Assembly (NCBI RefSeq): GCF_024198235.1
Contig: NZ_JAKCFB010000001.1
Coordinates: forward strand, 372,001 to 436,000
From: Myxococcus dinghuensis
Lineage (GTDB): Bacteria > Myxococcota > Myxococcia > Myxococcales > Myxococcaceae
Reading direction: 5' to 3'
Length of the DNA stretch: 64,000 nt
Made by a program: the position numbers and the translations under genes. Below the pieces are notes generated by a model that had not been told where the DNA came from, ran no database searches, and saw only the letters and a program-made list of their open reading frames with translations. This document shows positions 46,254 through 55,732 of the stretch, in pieces; the stretch's first letter is position 1, and each line of letters starts with the position of its first letter.

Positions 46254-46646
46254 TCAGTCCTCGCGGCGCGGCTCATCCGCGTGCGGGGTCTTGTCTTTGG
46301 AGGGAGGGAAGGCGACGACGCGTCTGCCGAACAGGCGCGCGTCCACCGAATAGGCGCCCGGACCGAGCAACGCGAGGGCGCAGGCGGTGAGCAGGCGGAC
46401 GGCCGTCATGGGGCCGGGTATCCCAGGCATGCCATGGACTGCATTCAACAGGAGCAGGCAACTGGCGAGCACGGAGGCGGGTGTCAGGATTCCCAGACAG
46501 AGGCCCAGGCCCGGAATGGCCAGCCATGTCTGGGTCGACCAGGCGCCGGCGGGGTCGAGACAGAGCGAGCATGCAACGGACAGGCGCAGCAGGAGCAGAC
46601 CGATTCCCGCGGCGCCCGACGGGAACATCGAGAAGAGACGTTGCAC
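46254..46646 (-). CDS. DoxX-like small membrane protein
   Basis: 130 residues from GTG 46646 (or ATG 46628 at residue 7). Four hydrophobic helices (GAAGIGLLLLRLSVACSLCL, LAIPGLGLCLGILTPASVLA, AVRLLTACALALLGPG) and a charged tail KDKTPHADEPRRED. The layout fits DoxX/SURF4-type proteins. Lies 110 bases upstream of the isochorismatase gene. Confidence 0.65.
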   Translation of the reverse strand: MQRLFSMFPSGAAGIGLLLLRLSVACSLCLDPAGAWSTQTWLAIPGLGLCLGILTPASVLASCLLLLNAVHGMPGIPGPMTAVRLLTACALALLGPGAYSVDARLFGRRVVAFPPSKDKTPHADEPRRED

Positions 46647-46803
46647 CCAGGCAGCGTAACCCCTGTCGCGCGTCTGGAATCAGGCTGCATCCAGGGAGCG
46701 GGGGCTCCCCAATTCGAGGGAGGACAACGGCGTGTCGTTGGTGGGGGGCCACGAGCCGATGCGCGCGTGGCGGCCGTGACGTGGCGGATGGTATCGTCGA
46801 GAC

Positions 46804-47436
46804 ATGACCGCGATGGACGCGAACATCCGCATCCTGGTGGCCGACGACCATCCGCTGTTGCGCGAGGGGCTCGGCGGAATGATTGCCGGCCAGCCCGACA
46901 TGACCCTGGTGGCCGAGGCGGAGAATGGCGAGCAGGCGCTGCAGGCCTTCCGTGCCCACCAGCCGGACATCACGTTGATGGACGTGCAGATGCCCCGCAT
47001 GGGCGGCATCGACGCCATCTCCGCCATCCGTTCGGAGTTCCCCCAGGCGCGCATCATCGTGCTGACGACGTACCGGGGGGATGCGCAGGCGCTGCGCGCC
47101 ATCAAGGCGGGGGCGTCCGGCTACCTGCTCAAGAGCATGCTGCGCAAGGACCTGGTGGAGACCATCCGCAGCGTCCACGCGGGGCGCCGCCGCATCTCCG
47201 CGGACATCGCGTCGGAGATGGCGGAGCACATGGCGGACGACGAGCTGACGGCGCGCGAGCGCGACGTGCTCTGTCGCGTGGCCGCGGGCAACGCGAACAA
47301 GGAGGTCGCCGCGCAGATGGGCATCTCCGAGGAGACGGTCAAGACGCACATGAAGAACGTCCTGACCAAGCTGGGCGCCAAGGACCGCACGCACGCGGTG
47401 GTGATGGCGCTCAAGCGGGGCATCATCGACATCTGA
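46804..47436 (+). CDS. NarL/FixJ-type response regulator
   Basis: 210 residues. Receiver domain with acidic pocket DDH (residues 14-16), phosphoacceptor Asp60 in ITLMDVQMPRMGG, and Lys110 in GYLLKSM. Then a LuxR-type helix-turn-helix: LTARERDVLCRVAAGNANKE and GISEETVKTHMKNVLTKLGA. No histidine kinase is adjacent, so it is an orphan regulator. Divergent from the DoxX-like gene. Confidence 0.93.
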   Translation: MTAMDANIRILVADDHPLLREGLGGMIAGQPDMTLVAEAENGEQALQAFRAHQPDITLMDVQMPRMGGIDAISAIRSEFPQARIIVLTTYRGDAQALRAIKAGASGYLLKSMLRKDLVETIRSVHAGRRRISADIASEMAEHMADDELTARERDVLCRVAAGNANKEVAAQMGISEETVKTHMKNVLTKLGAKDRTHAVVMALKRGIIDI

Positions 47437-47456
47437 CGCCGCCGCGGGCGTGGGGC

Positions 47457-47960
47457 TCAGCGCTCGCTGATGGGCTCGGTGTGGGCGGGCGCCTCGCGCG
47501 TCATCTCCACCATGGTGGGGCGCCAGCCCAGCCTCGCGAACATCCGCTGCGCGGGCTCGTTCCTCGCGGCGGTGTGCAGCACCACGCGGGGGACGCCGAG
47601 CGAGGTGAGCCGGCGCATCATCTCCTCCGCGAGCAGGGCGCCCACGCCGCCCCGGCGGGCCTTCTCCTCCACCCACAGGTCGTGGAAGGCGCCGGCGCGG
47701 TCCAGCAGGGCGTTCCAGTCCACCGGCTCCACCCGGCCGTAGGCATAGCCGACCACCTGGCCGTCCAGCTCCGCGACGATGACGACGGCGTCCTTGCGCC
47801 GCGCCTCGCGCCCCAGCCACGCGCGGTAGCCGGACTCCACGTCGTCCGGGAGCATGAAGCGCTGGGCGTCGAACTCGTGGTGCTTGCGGGCCAGCGCGGC
47901 GCCCATGCGTCCCAGGGCGGCTTCGTCGGTGGCGTTCGCGGCGCGGATGATGAGGGGCAT
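47457..47960 (-). CDS. GNAT-family acetyltransferase
   Basis: 167 residues from ATG 47960. GNAT motif A LWVEEKARRGGVGALLAEEM and motif B LHTAARNEPAQRMFARLGW are clear. The substrate is not predictable. Converges on the response regulator with 20 bases between stops. The preceding longer open frame lacks support. Confidence 0.87.
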   Translation of the reverse strand: MPLIIRAANATDEAALGRMGAALARKHHEFDAQRFMLPDDVESGYRAWLGREARRKDAVVIVAELDGQVVGYAYGRVEPVDWNALLDRAGAFHDLWVEEKARRGGVGALLAEEMMRRLTSLGVPRVVLHTAARNEPAQRMFARLGWRPTMVEMTREAPAHTEPISER

Positions 47961-48134
47961 GGACAGGCTCCGGTGCGGGGCCGCCGCGCGGGGCGCGGGG
48001 CCGACGCGCCCCTCATACAACCGACGCGGCGAGGATGCCTCCGCGGCGTGCGCGGATGTGTCGGCGGGACGGGGCTTCCCCTGTCCGGTGGCGGACCCCT
48101 GGAGGCCCGCCGCTCCGGAAGACGACGCCCGGGG

Positions 48135-48626
48135 CTAGCGGGCGAACTGCGGCCCGCGGCGGCGGGAGCGGAACTCCGAGCGGAGCAGGTCCACCATGCC
48201 CGCGCCGGCGATTCCGAGGATGGCCAGGCCGCCGAGCGTGACGACGTAGCTGGACATGCCCGCGTTGCCACACTCGACGCAGGCGATGGTCGGGTCATCC
48301 GGCTCGAAGTGCACGGGCAGCTTCGTCCCGGTCGCGTACTTGTGCGTCAGCCGCTGGGCCTCGTTCAGCGCGCCCGTGTCGTTGCCGCCGAAGGAGATGG
48401 TGTCCGCCGTGTAGGGCTGGCCCGCCACCGAGTACGCGTAGCGGACCTCCGGGTGGAAGCGCGTGTTGCGCCGGCTGTGCATCGTCTCCACCGTCGAGGA
48501 CACGACCGTGCCCTCGGCGACGGGCCAGCGCTGGCTCGCGTGGGCCCGATACAGCATGCGTCCGCCCCCGAACGCCAGCATCGCCCCGAAGAGCAGCATC
48601 AGTCCCGCCATCAGCACCTTCATCAT
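48135..48626 (-). CDS. DUF3592 membrane protein
   Basis: 163 residues from ATG 48626 (a second ATG follows directly). One N-terminal and one C-terminal membrane helix flank a beta-rich region with the DUF3592 pattern WPVAEGTVVSSTVE, VRYAYSVAGQPYTADTISFG and TGTKLPVHFEPDDPTIACVE. Two cysteines (CVECGNAG) in the C-terminal loop. Function unknown in the whole family. Confidence 0.85.
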   Translation of the reverse strand: MMKVLMAGLMLLFGAMLAFGGGRMLYRAHASQRWPVAEGTVVSSTVETMHSRRNTRFHPEVRYAYSVAGQPYTADTISFGGNDTGALNEAQRLTHKYATGTKLPVHFEPDDPTIACVECGNAGMSSYVVTLGGLAILGIAGAGMVDLLRSEFRSRRRGPQFAR

Positions 48627-48743
48627 CGCGCTTGGTCCTTTTCATCCGGAGCGGGCCGTGCCGCGTCCAGGCCCCCCGCGGGCTCGCGTGGTTCGCTTCG
48701 TGCAGTGCATGGAGCGCGCCACCCCTGTTCCGTCTCGGGCAAT

Positions 48744-48796
48744 GCGTCCTGGCTGGGGCATTTCGCCCCGCGTGGGGCAAACCGCCCCACGGACGC
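48744..48796 (+). other. Three-way-junction structure upstream of cysQ
   Basis: An outer stem GCGTCC (48744-48749) / GGACGC (48791-48796) encloses two hairpins: GGGGC-ATTTC-GCCCC (48755-48769) and GTGGGGC-AAACC-GCCCCAC (48772-48790). The second hairpin abuts the outer stem directly. Lies 61 bases before cysQ and 117 bases upstream of the divergent DUF3592 gene. Could be an RNA element in the cysQ leader, or a DNA palindrome. Strand is chosen for cysQ. Confidence 0.5.
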
Positions 48797-48857
48797 CCGC
48801 CGCCTGTCACCATGCGGGCTCCCCGTGAACGGATATCGGGGGCAGACTGACCCACGC

Positions 48858-49691
48858 ATGCCTTCCTTCGATACCGAACTGGACACCGCCCGCCGCATCG
48901 CCCGTGAGGCGGGCAGGCTCCTGTTGGAGGTCTACGCCACCCCCTTCGCCGTGGAGCACAAGGCGGGCGGCCTGGGGCCCGTCACCGAGGCCGACACCCG
49001 CGCCAACGAGCTCATCGTCTCCGCCCTCCGGCGCGCCTTCCCCGGCGACGGCGTCGTGGCCGAGGAGTCGGACAACGGCGCGGAGGCCCGCCGGTCCGTG
49101 CGCTGCTGGTTCGTGGACCCGCTCGACGGCACCCAGGAGTTCGTCAACCGCAACGGGGAGTTCGCCATCCACATCGGCCTGGCGGTGGGGGGCGCGGCGA
49201 CGCTGGGCGTCGTCTACCGGCCGGTGGGAGACCGGCTCTACTCGGGCGTGGTGGGGCAGGGGGGCGAGGTGGAGGTGGACGGCGAGCGCCGGGTGCTGCG
49301 CGTGTCGGACGTGGCCGAGCCGTCGAGGCTGCGGCTGATGGTGTCCCGCTCGCACCGTTCGACGCTGACGCAGCAGGTGGTCGCGCGGCTGGGCATCACC
49401 CACGAGCAGGAGGCCGGGTCGGTGGGCATCAAGTGTGGCCTGCTCGCGGAGTCCGCCGCGGACCTGTACCTCCACGTGAGCGACCGCAGCTACCGCTGGG
49501 ACAACTGCGCCCCGGAGGCGGTGCTGCGCGCGGCCGGCGGCGTCCTCACCGACCTGGGCGGCGCGCCCTACCGCTACGACGGCGTGGAGCTCCAGAACAA
49601 GCGGGGGCTGCTGGCCTGCAACGCCGCGGCCTTCCCCCAGGTGCAGCCCGTGGTCGCGGCCTTCGCGCGCGAGGCGGGGCTCCTCGCGTAG
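48858..49691 (+). CDS. cysQ: Inositol-monophosphatase-family phosphatase, 3'(2'),5'-bisphosphate nucleotidase type
   Basis: 277 residues from ATG 48858. Family metal motifs: the acidic AEESDN, WFVDPLDGTQEFVNRNGEF and C-terminal YRWDNCAPEAVLRAAGG. CysQ recycles PAP/PAPS made in sulfate use; IMP-type activity cannot be excluded. Interesting because PAP would be made only if some enzyme makes PAPS. A possible three-way-junction RNA lies upstream. Convergent with mug, with 3 bases between stops. Confidence 0.82.
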   Translation: MPSFDTELDTARRIAREAGRLLLEVYATPFAVEHKAGGLGPVTEADTRANELIVSALRRAFPGDGVVAEESDNGAEARRSVRCWFVDPLDGTQEFVNRNGEFAIHIGLAVGGAATLGVVYRPVGDRLYSGVVGQGGEVEVDGERRVLRVSDVAEPSRLRLMVSRSHRSTLTQQVVARLGITHEQEAGSVGIKCGLLAESAADLYLHVSDRSYRWDNCAPEAVLRAAGGVLTDLGGAPYRYDGVELQNKRGLLACNAAAFPQVQPVVAAFAREAGLLA

Positions 49692-49694
49692 GCG

Positions 49695-50252
49695 TCAGCC
49701 CAGGTCGGCCGTGCGCCGCAGCTCGCCGAACAGGCGCGCCAGGTCCGCCAACTGGTAGTGCGCGTTGAGGCCGCTCGGGTTGGGCAGCACCCACAGCCGC
49801 GTGTCGCCCATCGTCTCCGGCTGGAGCCCCAGCTCCGCCTTGGGGCGCGCGAAGGCGGTGCGGTAGGCGCCCACGCCGAGCACGGCGAGGAAGCGTGGCT
49901 GGTAGCGGCGCACCTTCTTCTCCAGGGGCTTTCCACCGTCGCGCAGCTCGGCCGCGTCGAGCTGGTCGGCCGTCGCGGTGGCGTGGTCGACGACGTTGGT
50001 GATGCCCAGGCCCCGCTCGAGCAGTTGGGCCTGCTCGTCCGGGCGGAGCTGTCGCGGGGTGAAGCCCGCGGCGTGCAGCGTGGGCCAGAAGCGGTTGCCG
50101 GGGCGGGCGAAGTGGTGGCCCATCACCACGGAGTAGAGGCTGGGGTTGATGCCGCAGAAGAGGACGCGCAGCCCGGGGGCGATGATGTCGGGCATCGTGC
50201 GGCCGATGGCGGCGTCGAGCTGCGCGCGCGTGGGTCCGCGAGACGGAGTCAT
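49695..50252 (-). CDS. mug: G/U mismatch-specific DNA glycosylase
   Basis: 185 residues. Mug/TDG family active-site loop GINPSLYSVVMGHHFARPGN and the late WVLPNPSGLNAHY are diagnostic. Removes uracil or ethenocytosine opposite guanine. ATG 50252. Divergent from the kinase gene. Confidence 0.92.
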   Translation of the reverse strand: MTPSRGPTRAQLDAAIGRTMPDIIAPGLRVLFCGINPSLYSVVMGHHFARPGNRFWPTLHAAGFTPRQLRPDEQAQLLERGLGITNVVDHATATADQLDAAELRDGGKPLEKKVRRYQPRFLAVLGVGAYRTAFARPKAELGLQPETMGDTRLWVLPNPSGLNAHYQLADLARLFGELRRTADLG

Positions 50253-50410
50253 GGGGGGATATCGCCGCGCGCCCGGGACGAAGGCAACGACTTCATGGGC
50301 GCGGTGGGGGCGCTCGGGCGGCTGGCGGGGGGACGCCGGGTGGGGCAGGCTCGGCGTTCCGTCCCGCGTCTGCCGGGGCGGTCCACCCCGTGCTCCGAGG
50401 AGCCTGGCAC

Positions 50411-51349
50411 ATGCCGCACATCGTGACGCTGACGCTCAACCCGGCCATCGACGTGGCCACGTCCGTGCCAGTGGTCACCCCGGAGCACAAGCTGCGCTGC
50501 GGCTCCGTGCGCAGGGACCCGGGGGGCGGCGGCATCAACGTGGCGCACGTGGTTCGGGAGCTGGGGGGCGAGTCCATCGCCGTCTACACGCGCGGCGGCG
50601 CCACCGGGCTCCTGCTGGAGGAGCTGCTCGAGGACAAGGGGCTCCTGCGCCGCTCGATTCCCGTGGAGGGGTCGACGCGCGAGAGCTTCACCGTGGCGGA
50701 GGGGACGAGCGCCCGGGAGTACCGCTTCATCCTCCCCGGCCCCGTGCTGTCCGAGCGCGAGTGGCAGCGCTGCCTGGACGCGGTGGCCGAGGTCTCCGTG
50801 GGCGCCGCCTTCATCGTGGCCAGCGGCAGCCTGCCGCAGGGCGTGCCCGAGGACTTCTACGCGCGCGTGGTGAGGCTGGCCCGGCGCCTGGACGTCCGCG
50901 CCGTGGTGGACACCAGTGGTCCTCCGCTGGCGCTGGCGCTGGCGGAGGGCGTCTACCTGGCCAAGCCCAACCGCCGGGAGCTGCGGGAGCTGACGGGCGT
51001 GGCCGCCGAGGACGTGGCCACCCAGGCGGAGGCCGCTCGGGACCTGGTGGCCCGGGGCCGCGCGCAGCTGCTGGCGGTGTCCATGGGCGCGGAGGGCGCG
51101 CTCCTGACGACGCGGGACGGGCAACTGCGGGCGACGACGCCCCCGGTGGAACCCCGCAGCTCGGTGGGCGCGGGTGACAGCTTCGTCGCGGGGCTGACGC
51201 TGGCGCTGGCGCGGGGCCGGCCCCACGACGAGGCCCTGCGCTGGGGCATCGCCGCCGGCACGGCCGCGCTCCTCTCCCAGGGGACCGACCTGTGCAAGCG
51301 GGCGGACGCGGAGCGGCTGTTCACCCAGGTGACGGCGGTGCCCGTCTAG
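50411..51349 (+). CDS. pfkB: 6-phosphofructokinase isozyme 2
   Basis: 312 residues closely resembling E. coli PfkB in pattern: PEHKLRCGSVRRDPGGGGIN, VVDTSGPPLALALAEGVYLA, KPNRRELRELTG and the catalytic SVGAGDSFVAGLTLALA. Phosphorylates fructose 6-phosphate or tagatose 6-phosphate. The choice of PfkB over 1-phosphofructokinase rests on the GGGGINVA and KLRC blocks. ATG 50411. Confidence 0.88.
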   Translation: MPHIVTLTLNPAIDVATSVPVVTPEHKLRCGSVRRDPGGGGINVAHVVRELGGESIAVYTRGGATGLLLEELLEDKGLLRRSIPVEGSTRESFTVAEGTSAREYRFILPGPVLSEREWQRCLDAVAEVSVGAAFIVASGSLPQGVPEDFYARVVRLARRLDVRAVVDTSGPPLALALAEGVYLAKPNRRELRELTGVAAEDVATQAEAARDLVARGRAQLLAVSMGAEGALLTTRDGQLRATTPPVEPRSSVGAGDSFVAGLTLALARGRPHDEALRWGIAAGTAALLSQGTDLCKRADAERLFTQVTAVPV

Positions 51350-51472
51350 CCGCGGCCTCCGGCGGCCCCGGGTTGTCGCCGCCTCACCAGCCGGGGAGCG
51401 GCCAGGGGGAGGAGGGCTCCGTCACTCTTTCCTCGCGACAAGCAAGGCCTGAAACGGACAGAGTGCGCCCGC

Positions 51473-52774
51473 GTGTCCGCTTCCACACCTTTCCCGTCGT
51501 CCTCCCCCCGCCTCGGGCCCTGGCATTGGATTGCCTTCCTCGTGGGGGTGACACCCCTCGTGGTGTACGCGTTCTCCCCGCGCGTCGGTGACCTGGACCT
51601 CTACTTCAAGACGGCGCGGGCCTTCCTCGCCGGCGCGACGCCGAACCAGGACTTCCGCTTCGAATATCCGCCCTACGCGCTCCTGTGGTTCGTGCCGGCG
51701 GCGTGGCTGCGCAGCACGCAGTGGGAGTTCGTGCCCGTCTTCGGGCTCCAACTGGCGGTGATGGACGCGTTCATCAAGTGGGTGCTGCTGGTCGAGGGCG
51801 CGCGGCGCTGGGGGCGGACGTGGCGCTCGTTCGTGCCGTGCGTGGCGTACTCGCTGACGTCGTGGGCCGCGGCGCTCTACTACCTCAAGCGCTACGACCT
51901 CATCCCCGCCGCGCTGACGATGGTCGCGCTGCTGGCGCTGGCGCGCAGGCGCGACACGCTGGCCGGGCTGGCGCTGGCGGTGGGCGTGGTGACGAAGCTG
52001 TATCCGGTGGTGCTGGTGCCGCTGGCGGTGATGGTCTGCTGGAAGCGCGGCACGCTGGCGCGCCTGCTGGTGGGGCTGACCCTGGGCGTGGCGCCGCTGC
52101 TGCCCTTGAGCGCCGTGTGGCCGTGGTGGGGCTTCGCGACGTTCCACGTCGACCGCGGCCTCCAGGTGGAGTCGCTCGGCGCGTCGCTCCTGTGGGCGGC
52201 CCACCAGTTGGGGCTCGTCCAGGGCGTGTTGTGGATCCACGCGCCGGCGGCGTACGAACTGCACGGCGTGGCGGCGGCGGGCGTGCGCGCGGTGAGCCGG
52301 TGGCTGTGGGTGGTGGGCTCGCTCGGGATGGCCGCGGTGGGCATGTGGTCGGTGCGGCGGCGGCCGCCCGAGCAGGTGGAGGACCTGGCGCGGCTGGTGC
52401 TCGGGCCGCTGGTGGTCTTCATCATCCTGAACCCCGTGCTCAGCCCGCAGTTCCTGACGTGGGTGATGGGCGCGGCGGCGCTGGCGCTCCTGTCCGGCTC
52501 GCGCACGGTGCCGGTGCTCATCCTGGTGGCCGCCATCTGCTCGCGGGGCGTCTTCGTCGGGACGACGTACCGCACGGGCCTGGGCATCCCCCAGACGCTG
52601 CTCCTGCTGGCGCGCAACGGCATGCTGTTCGCCGCCGGGTGCCTGCTGCTGCGCGACACCCTGCGCCGCGTGAAGCCGAGCCCCGCTCCCGCCGTCGCTC
52701 CGGCTGCGGTGGAGTACCTGCCCTTGCAGGCCGCGGTGCTCCCCGAGGGCGACGGCGCGACTCAGCGGCGGTAG
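51473..52774 (+). CDS. GT87-type membrane glycosyltransferase
   Basis: 433 residues from GTG 51473. Nine or more membrane helices; early loop [20 protein letters not shown] (acidic D-x-D-like) and [17 protein letters not shown] match the GT87/DUF2029 polyprenol-phosphate-mannose-dependent mannosyltransferases. The C-terminal 40 residues are Pro/Ala-rich. Its end overlaps the convergent amidohydrolase by 13 bases. Confidence 0.8.
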   Translation: MSASTPFPSSSPRLGPWHWIAFLVGVTPLVVYAFSPRVGDLDLYFKTARAFLAGATPNQDFRFEYPPYALLWFVPAAWLRSTQWEFVPVFGLQLAVMDAFIKWVLLVEGARRWGRTWRSFVPCVAYSLTSWAAALYYLKRYDLIPAALTMVALLALARRRDTLAGLALAVGVVTKLYPVVLVPLAVMVCWKRGTLARLLVGLTLGVAPLLPLSAVWPWWGFATFHVDRGLQVESLGASLLWAAHQLGLVQGVLWIHAPAAYELHGVAAAGVRAVSRWLWVVGSLGMAAVGMWSVRRRPPEQVEDLARLVLGPLVVFIILNPVLSPQFLTWVMGAAALALLSGSRTVPVLILVAAICSRGVFVGTTYRTGLGIPQTLLLLARNGMLFAAGCLLLRDTLRRVKPSPAPAVAPAAVEYLPLQAAVLPEGDGATQRR

Positions 52775-54039
52775 AAGACGCCGCCCTTCATCACCCAGCG
52801 CACCCGGCGCAGCGCGGTGATGTCGCGCGTCGGGTCGCCCTCCACGGCGACGAGGTCCGCCAGGAGCCCGGTCTTCACCTGTCCGAGGCGGTCCTCGCGG
52901 TGGAGCATGCGCGCGTTGCCGGAGGTGGCGGCCTGGAGCGCCTGTGCGGGCGTCATGCCGTACTCCACCATCAGCTCCAGCTCGCGGGCGTTGTCCCCGT
53001 GCGCGAAGACGCCGGAGTCTCCGCCCGCGCACATGGGGACGCCCGCGGCCAGGGCGGCGCGGAAGCTGGCGCGCTTCTCCTGGAGCGGCGCGGGCTCCGG
53101 GTCCACGCCCCGCTTCCATCCCTGGTAGCGGAAGAGGGCGTCGCCCGCGGCGAGCGTGGGGCACAGGAAGACGCCCTTCTGGGCCATGAGGCGGAAGACC
53201 TCCGGCGTGCCACCGTCGCCGTGTTCGATGCTCTCCGCGCCCGCGAGCACCGCGCGGCGCATGCCCTCCGGGGTGCTGCTGTGGACGGCCACGGGGCGGC
53301 CGCCGTCGCGCGCGGTGGCGACGATGCGCTGCAGCTCCTCGAGGGAGAAGGTGGGCCGCGCCTCGCCGCCGGGGCCCCAGCGGTAGTCGCCGTAGACCTT
53401 GATCCAGTCCGCGCCCCGGCCCATCTGTCCGCGCACGGCGCGAACCAGCGCGTCCACGCCGTCCGCCTCCTCCGCGCCCTGGGGGACGTGCCACTCGGGC
53501 GCGAAGCCCTTGGGGCCGTAGCTGCCGGTGGCCACGAGCGCGCGTGTCACCACCAGCAGGCGGGGGCCGGGGATGATGCCCTGCTGGATGGCCTGCTTGA
53601 GGCCCACGTCCGCCTCGGCGGCGCCCTCCGTGCCCAGGTCGCGCGCGGTGGTGAAGCCCGCCAACAGCGTGTCCCGCGCGTGGTTGGTGGCGCGGGCGAT
53701 GCGCACGGTGAGCGGCTCCTTGAGCACCTGGTCGTTCCAGTTCGCCTCGTCGTACGGATGGAGCAGCAGGTGGGAGTGGCCCTCGATGAGGCCGGGCAGC
53801 AGCGTGGTGTCCGGCAGGTCGAGCACCTCCGCGCCCTCCGGGGCCTTCACGCTCGCGGAGGGGCCGGCGGCCACGATGCGCTCGCCGGTGACGACCACCG
53901 CCCAGCCCTCGTGGGGCTTGGGGGTGACGCCGTCGAACACGCGCGCGGGGCGCAGCAGGTACGACCTGGGGGACGGGGCCACGGGCTGGGCGATCGCCGT
54001 GGACGCGAGGGCGAGGAGGGCGAGGAGCAGGGGGCGCAT
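52762..54039 (-). CDS. Secreted amidohydrolase (imidazolonepropionase-like)
   Basis: 425 residues with a signal peptide ([17 protein letters not shown]). Metal-site HxH in [16 protein letters not shown], a lysine-containing [28 protein letters not shown] followed by HGDGGT, and late [14 protein letters not shown]. Resembles Xaa-Pro-dipeptidase-type amidohydrolases; substrate unknown. Probably periplasmic or secreted. Confidence 0.87.
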   Translation of the reverse strand: MRPLLLALLALASTAIAQPVAPSPRSYLLRPARVFDGVTPKPHEGWAVVVTGERIVAAGPSASVKAPEGAEVLDLPDTTLLPGLIEGHSHLLLHPYDEANWNDQVLKEPLTVRIARATNHARDTLLAGFTTARDLGTEGAAEADVGLKQAIQQGIIPGPRLLVVTRALVATGSYGPKGFAPEWHVPQGAEEADGVDALVRAVRGQMGRGADWIKVYGDYRWGPGGEARPTFSLEELQRIVATARDGGRPVAVHSSTPEGMRRAVLAGAESIEHGDGGTPEVFRLMAQKGVFLCPTLAAGDALFRYQGWKRGVDPEPAPLQEKRASFRAALAAGVPMCAGGDSGVFAHGDNARELELMVEYGMTPAQALQAATSGNARMLHREDRLGQVKTGLLADLVAVEGDPTRDITALRRVRWVMKGGVFYRR

Positions 54040-54107
54040 GGGTGGGGTGGGGAGGGAGTGGGCCGGCGCGAGGATGATGGCCTGGAGGCGGGCGGGCCGT
54101 CACTCCG

Positions 54108-54151
54108 CTGCCCCGTGGACGGAGAGGCGAGTCCCGCCGTGGACGGGGCAG
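54108..54151. promoter_or_regulatory. Inverted repeat in a divergent promoter region
   Basis: CTGCCCCGT (54108-54116) and ACGGGGCAG (54143-54151) form a 9-base dyad with a 26-base spacer, between the divergent amidohydrolase and the gene at 54210. Could be an operator. Short and GC-rich, so chance is possible. Confidence 0.3.
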
Positions 54152-54209
54152 GGTGGGCCTCGTCGGGGTGCCGCGGGCGCGGGAGGGGGCTGGCTGTTAG
54201 ACAGGGGGC

Positions 54210-54518
54210 ATGGCGCGAAACGCAAGCGTGACGGCCCTGCTGCCCGTGGAGGCCGAGTTCCAGAAGGAGAAGGCGCAGGGCCTGCGCCGCACCGGGGAGA
54301 AGCTGGAGCAGGCGCTCGCGGCGCTGGCGAGCGCCGAGGCGGCGCTGGGGCCGGTGGGGGCCGCGGGACGGGCCACGCGCTTCCGGCGCTACACCGAGCT
54401 GCGCCAGGAGGCGGAGACGCAGCGCTGGTACCTGATGGTGCAGCGCGAGGCCTGTGGCGTGCGCAACCACACCGAGATGGACCTGCTGTTCCCGATGCCG
54501 CCCCGCATCCGGGAGTGA
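54210..54518 (+). CDS. Small helical hypothetical protein
   Basis: 102 residues (MARNASVTALLPVEAEFQKE). Residues 17-60 look like a helical coiled region (RRTGEKLEQALAALASAEAA), and the C-terminus RWYLMVQREACGVRNHTEMD is distinctive. No signal or membrane segment. It lies head-to-tail with the DUF423 gene on the opposite strand (7 bases between stops). Confidence 0.7.
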   Translation: MARNASVTALLPVEAEFQKEKAQGLRRTGEKLEQALAALASAEAALGPVGAAGRATRFRRYTELRQEAETQRWYLMVQREACGVRNHTEMDLLFPMPPRIRE

Positions 54519-54525
54519 CGCGGGG

Positions 54526-54900
54526 TCAGGGCGCGGCGCGCCAGGCGGCGACGGCGAGCAGGACCCAGCCGACGAGGAAGCCCATGCCGCCCAGCGGGGT
54601 GATGGCGCCGAGCGCGCGGACGCCCGTGAGCGCGAGCGCGTAGAGGCTGCCGGAGAAGAGGACGATTCCGACGAGCATCGCCCAGCCGGCGCCGGACAGG
54701 AGGGACGAGGGCCGGAGCGCGCCGAAGAGGCCCACGGCCACGAGTCCGAGCGCGTGGTACATGTGGTAGCGCGCGCCGGTCTCGAAGATGACCAGGAGGT
54801 CGGGAGACAGCCGGGCCTTGAGGCCATGCGCGCCGAAGGCGCCCGCCGCGACCGCCAGGAACGCATTCACCGCACCGAGGACGAGCCACCACCGCATCAT
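54526..54900 (-). CDS. DUF423 membrane protein
   Basis: 124 residues starting MMRWWLVLGAVNAFLAVAAG. Four membrane helices; family pattern AGAFGAHGLKARLS, GARYHMYHALGLVAVGLFGA, SGSLYALALTGVRALGAITP and GGMGFLVGW. ATG 54900, with AAAGG upstream. Divergent from the SET gene. Function unknown in the family. Confidence 0.9.
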   Translation of the reverse strand: MMRWWLVLGAVNAFLAVAAGAFGAHGLKARLSPDLLVIFETGARYHMYHALGLVAVGLFGALRPSSLLSGAGWAMLVGIVLFSGSLYALALTGVRALGAITPLGGMGFLVGWVLLAVAAWRAAP

Positions 54901-54994
54901 CGAGCGCCTTTCATCGGAAGTCCGACTGATGCACGCTACACCGCCGTTGACGGAGCGTCCCGGCCGACGTGAACTCCGGGCCGCTCCCTCCCGA

Positions 54995-55648
54995 ATGACA
55001 TCCCCCACTTTTACTCCTTCTCCCCAGCCGCTCCCCTTCGAGCTGCGTCCGTCCTCCATCCAGGGCACGGGCGCGTTCGCCACCCGCCGAATCCCCAAGG
55101 GCAAGCGCATCATCGAGTACATCGGTGAGCGCATCACCCAGGAAGAGGCGGACGTCCGCTACGACGACGAGGCGATGGGGCGGCACCACACCTTCCTCTT
55201 CAACCTGGACGACAAGACGGTCCTCGACGCGGGCACGCTGCACAACGAGTCGCGCTACATCAACCACTCGTGTGACCCCAACTGCGAGGCGCTCGTCGAC
55301 GAGGGGCACATCTACATCTTCGCCCGCAAGGCCATCGCCGTGGGTGAGGAGCTGGTCTACGACTACGCCTACGAGCGCACGCCGGACATGGGGCCGGAGT
55401 CCGAGTCGCTGTACGTCTGCAAGTGCGGCGCGGCCAACTGCCGGGGCACCATCCTCGCCCCCGAGAAGAAGGCGCCCGCCCGGAAGAAGAAGGCCTCGGC
55501 GAAGAAGAAGTCCGGCGTGAAGAAGTCGGGCGCCAAGGTCGCGAAGAAGACGCAGGGAAAGAAGGCCGCGTCCGGGTCCCGCGCCGCGAAGAAGGGCGGC
55601 GGGCGGAAGAAGTCCCCGGCGGGCGGACGCAAGCGTCCGGCGCGCTGA
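54995..55648 (+). CDS. SET-domain protein lysine methyltransferase with histone-H1-like tail
   Basis: 217 residues from ATG 54995. SET domain at residues about 15-130: GTGAFATRRIPKGKRIIEYI, the SAM/substrate motif NHSCDPNC (90-97) and GEELVYDYAY, followed by a post-SET zinc motif VCKCGAANCRGTIL (141-154). Residues 158-217 are almost entirely Lys, Ala, Arg, Gly and Ser, like histone H1 tails or bacterial DNA-binding proteins. This gives a methyltransferase that could itself bind DNA. SET proteins occur in some bacteria; the tail arrangement is the notable part. ATG 54995 is the best start; longer frames upstream lack support. Confidence 0.92.
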   Translation: MTSPTFTPSPQPLPFELRPSSIQGTGAFATRRIPKGKRIIEYIGERITQEEADVRYDDEAMGRHHTFLFNLDDKTVLDAGTLHNESRYINHSCDPNCEALVDEGHIYIFARKAIAVGEELVYDYAYERTPDMGPESESLYVCKCGAANCRGTILAPEKKAPARKKKASAKKKSGVKKSGAKVAKKTQGKKAASGSRAAKKGGGRKKSPAGGRKRPAR

Positions 55649-55732
55649 GGTCCCAGGTCTCATCGCGTCGGGCCCGGTGGGAGGTGCTCCCGCCGGGCCC
55701 GTTGCGTTGGGCGCGTATTCGCGAGGGGCGCT

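Noticed and set aside
46281..48857. Long plus-strand frame running into cysQ
   Set aside because: Only the last 277 codons match a protein family; the part upstream covers several real genes in other frames.
51422..54103. Long minus-strand frame over the GT87 gene and in a different frame over the amidohydrolase
   Set aside because: Arg/Pro/Gly-rich composition with no motif; real genes are read in other frames.
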